Part shown: piece after piece, positions 14,395 through 14,960 of the stretch
Position numbering within the stretch: the stretch's first letter is position 1
Layout of the letters: the number at the start of each line of letters is the position of its first letter
DNA from: a bacterium UBP17_UBA6191
Lineage (GTDB): Bacteria > Muiribacteriota > UBA6191
Assembly: GCA_002422125.1 (NCBI GenBank)
Contig: DITF01000248.1
Span: 1 to 14,960 of the forward strand
DNA length: 14,960 nucleotides
Direction of reading: 5' to 3'
Translations under genes and position numbers: made by a program
Notes under the pieces: model-generated
The model's input: only the letters and a program-made list of their open reading frames with translations
Database searches by the model: none
Told to the model about the DNA's origin: nothing

Positions 14395-14960
14395 ATGCCC
14401 ATCCGAATCTGCTTATTTTTACTTCTGGTACAGGCTGGTAGAATTGCGGCTTTCACAGGGATGACTCCTTCGGTGAACATTTGGGATGCTGCGCTATCTG
14501 GGCAACTTGGTTTTGGTGCTGGGCAAGGCATCATTCAAAAGAAAACCTCCCGCTCTACTGGTGCGGCCCTGGATTTGCACTTTTTGGGCTATCGCTCGCG
14601 GCTGCAATATTCGCCCCTTGATCTGAACACTTCTATCACTAACACCACGGGGTTTGCCTTTCGGGGCGCAAACTACCTGCCAACAGATAACCTGAATCTG
14701 GATTTTAAGTGGAACACTCTTGATTTGGAAATGCGTCTTTTTAATATTGGGGAAGACAATCTGAGAATGGAGTTAGTTGGGGGAATTCAATCCAATCAGG
14801 CTAAAGTACAGGTGCAGGCGCGCAATCGCGGAGTTAGTTCCGATTATTCTGGAACCGTAGTTATCCCCTATTTTGGATTGCGCTCAGAAATGAAAATGAC
14901 AGAGCATTTTAATCTGATGGGGATTGCGAAGTTAATGGATTTGGAAGTGTTTGGCAACCG
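14395..14960 (+). CDS. Putative outer-membrane beta-barrel protein, 5' part only
   Basis: An open frame from the ATG at 14395 runs off the window edge after 188 complete codons. The product starts with a signal peptide (MPIRICLFLLLVQAGRIAAF, cleavage probably near residue 19) and continues with alternating strands rich in aromatics and glycine, for example LDLHFLGYRSRLQYSP, LDLEMRLFNIG and VVIPYFGLRSEMKM. No membrane helix follows the signal, so an outer-membrane barrel is likely. The start is one base after the fliG stop, so the two genes are probably cotranscribed. It loosely resembles the barrel at 8544-9563 in layout. I do not recognise the family, and the C-terminal strand that would settle it is outside the window. 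Confidence 0.7.
   Translation, partial: MPIRICLFLLLVQAGRIAAFTGMTPSVNIWDAALSGQLGFGAGQGIIQKKTSRSTGAALDLHFLGYRSRLQYSPLDLNTSITNTTGFAFRGANYLPTDNLNLDFKWNTLDLEMRLFNIGEDNLRMELVGGIQSNQAKVQVQARNRGVSSDYSGTVVIPYFGLRSEMKMTEHFNLMGIAKLMDLEVFGN

Noticed and set aside
1..14960. Mobile elements, CRISPR arrays, tRNA or rRNA genes
   Set aside because: No spaced direct repeats, transposase or integrase motifs, or tRNA/rRNA signatures were seen on either strand by eye.

Overview
The window looks like ordinary chromosome from a flagellated diderm (Gram-negative) bacterium. All convincing genes lie on the + strand, tightly packed, with gaps of 1 to 22 bases or ATGA overlaps inside the runs. LptD, two outer-membrane barrel candidates and several exported proteins indicate an outer membrane. 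The flagellar genes (fliD, fliS, fliG, a Maf-type glycosyltransferase) indicate motility with a probably glycosylated filament. The gene order does not match Enterobacteria: fliG sits beside an lptD-like gene, away from fliF, fliH, fliM and fliN. The lineage cannot be fixed from sequence alone; a deep-branching proteobacterial or related phylum is a guess. No tRNA, rRNA, CRISPR array, insertion sequence, integrase or phage gene was seen.

Layout. Bases 1-282 hold only a weak ORF. A strong FliA (sigma-28) type promoter at 280-307 then drives a filament-assembly run: fliD (337-2604, with an unusually large outer region), an unrecognised 206-residue protein (2608-3228) and a Maf/DUF115 glycosyltransferase (3240-5153). 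After a 112-base gap with a possible promoter comes fliS (5266-5880), which carries a long proline/alanine-rich tail. Three bases later a second run starts: a GNAT acetyltransferase (5884-6387), a Wzy/WaaL/PglL-like membrane protein with a C-terminal TPR region (6374-7801), an exported TPR protein (7798-8547) and a putative outer-membrane barrel (8544-9563). These four overlap one another, so they are probably translationally coupled.

Next come hflX (9586-10902), a ribosome-associated GTPase, and an overlapping small membrane protein (10899-11168). A 201-base intergenic region carries two copies of the palindrome GCAAATTTGC arranged as a perfect 12-bp inverted repeat. It precedes an lptD-like gene (11370-13361), fliG (13374-14393) and the 5' part of another outer-membrane barrel candidate (14395 to the window edge).

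How they fit together. FliD caps the growing filament, FliS escorts flagellin to the export gate, Maf probably glycosylates flagellin before export, and FliG couples the stator to rotor rotation. LptD places LPS in the outer leaflet. The least described part is the GNAT / Wzy-like-TPR / exported TPR / barrel block. Its layout suggests a surface-glycan or protein-glycosylation module attached to the flagellar genes. That is inference, and I do not claim a proven new system.
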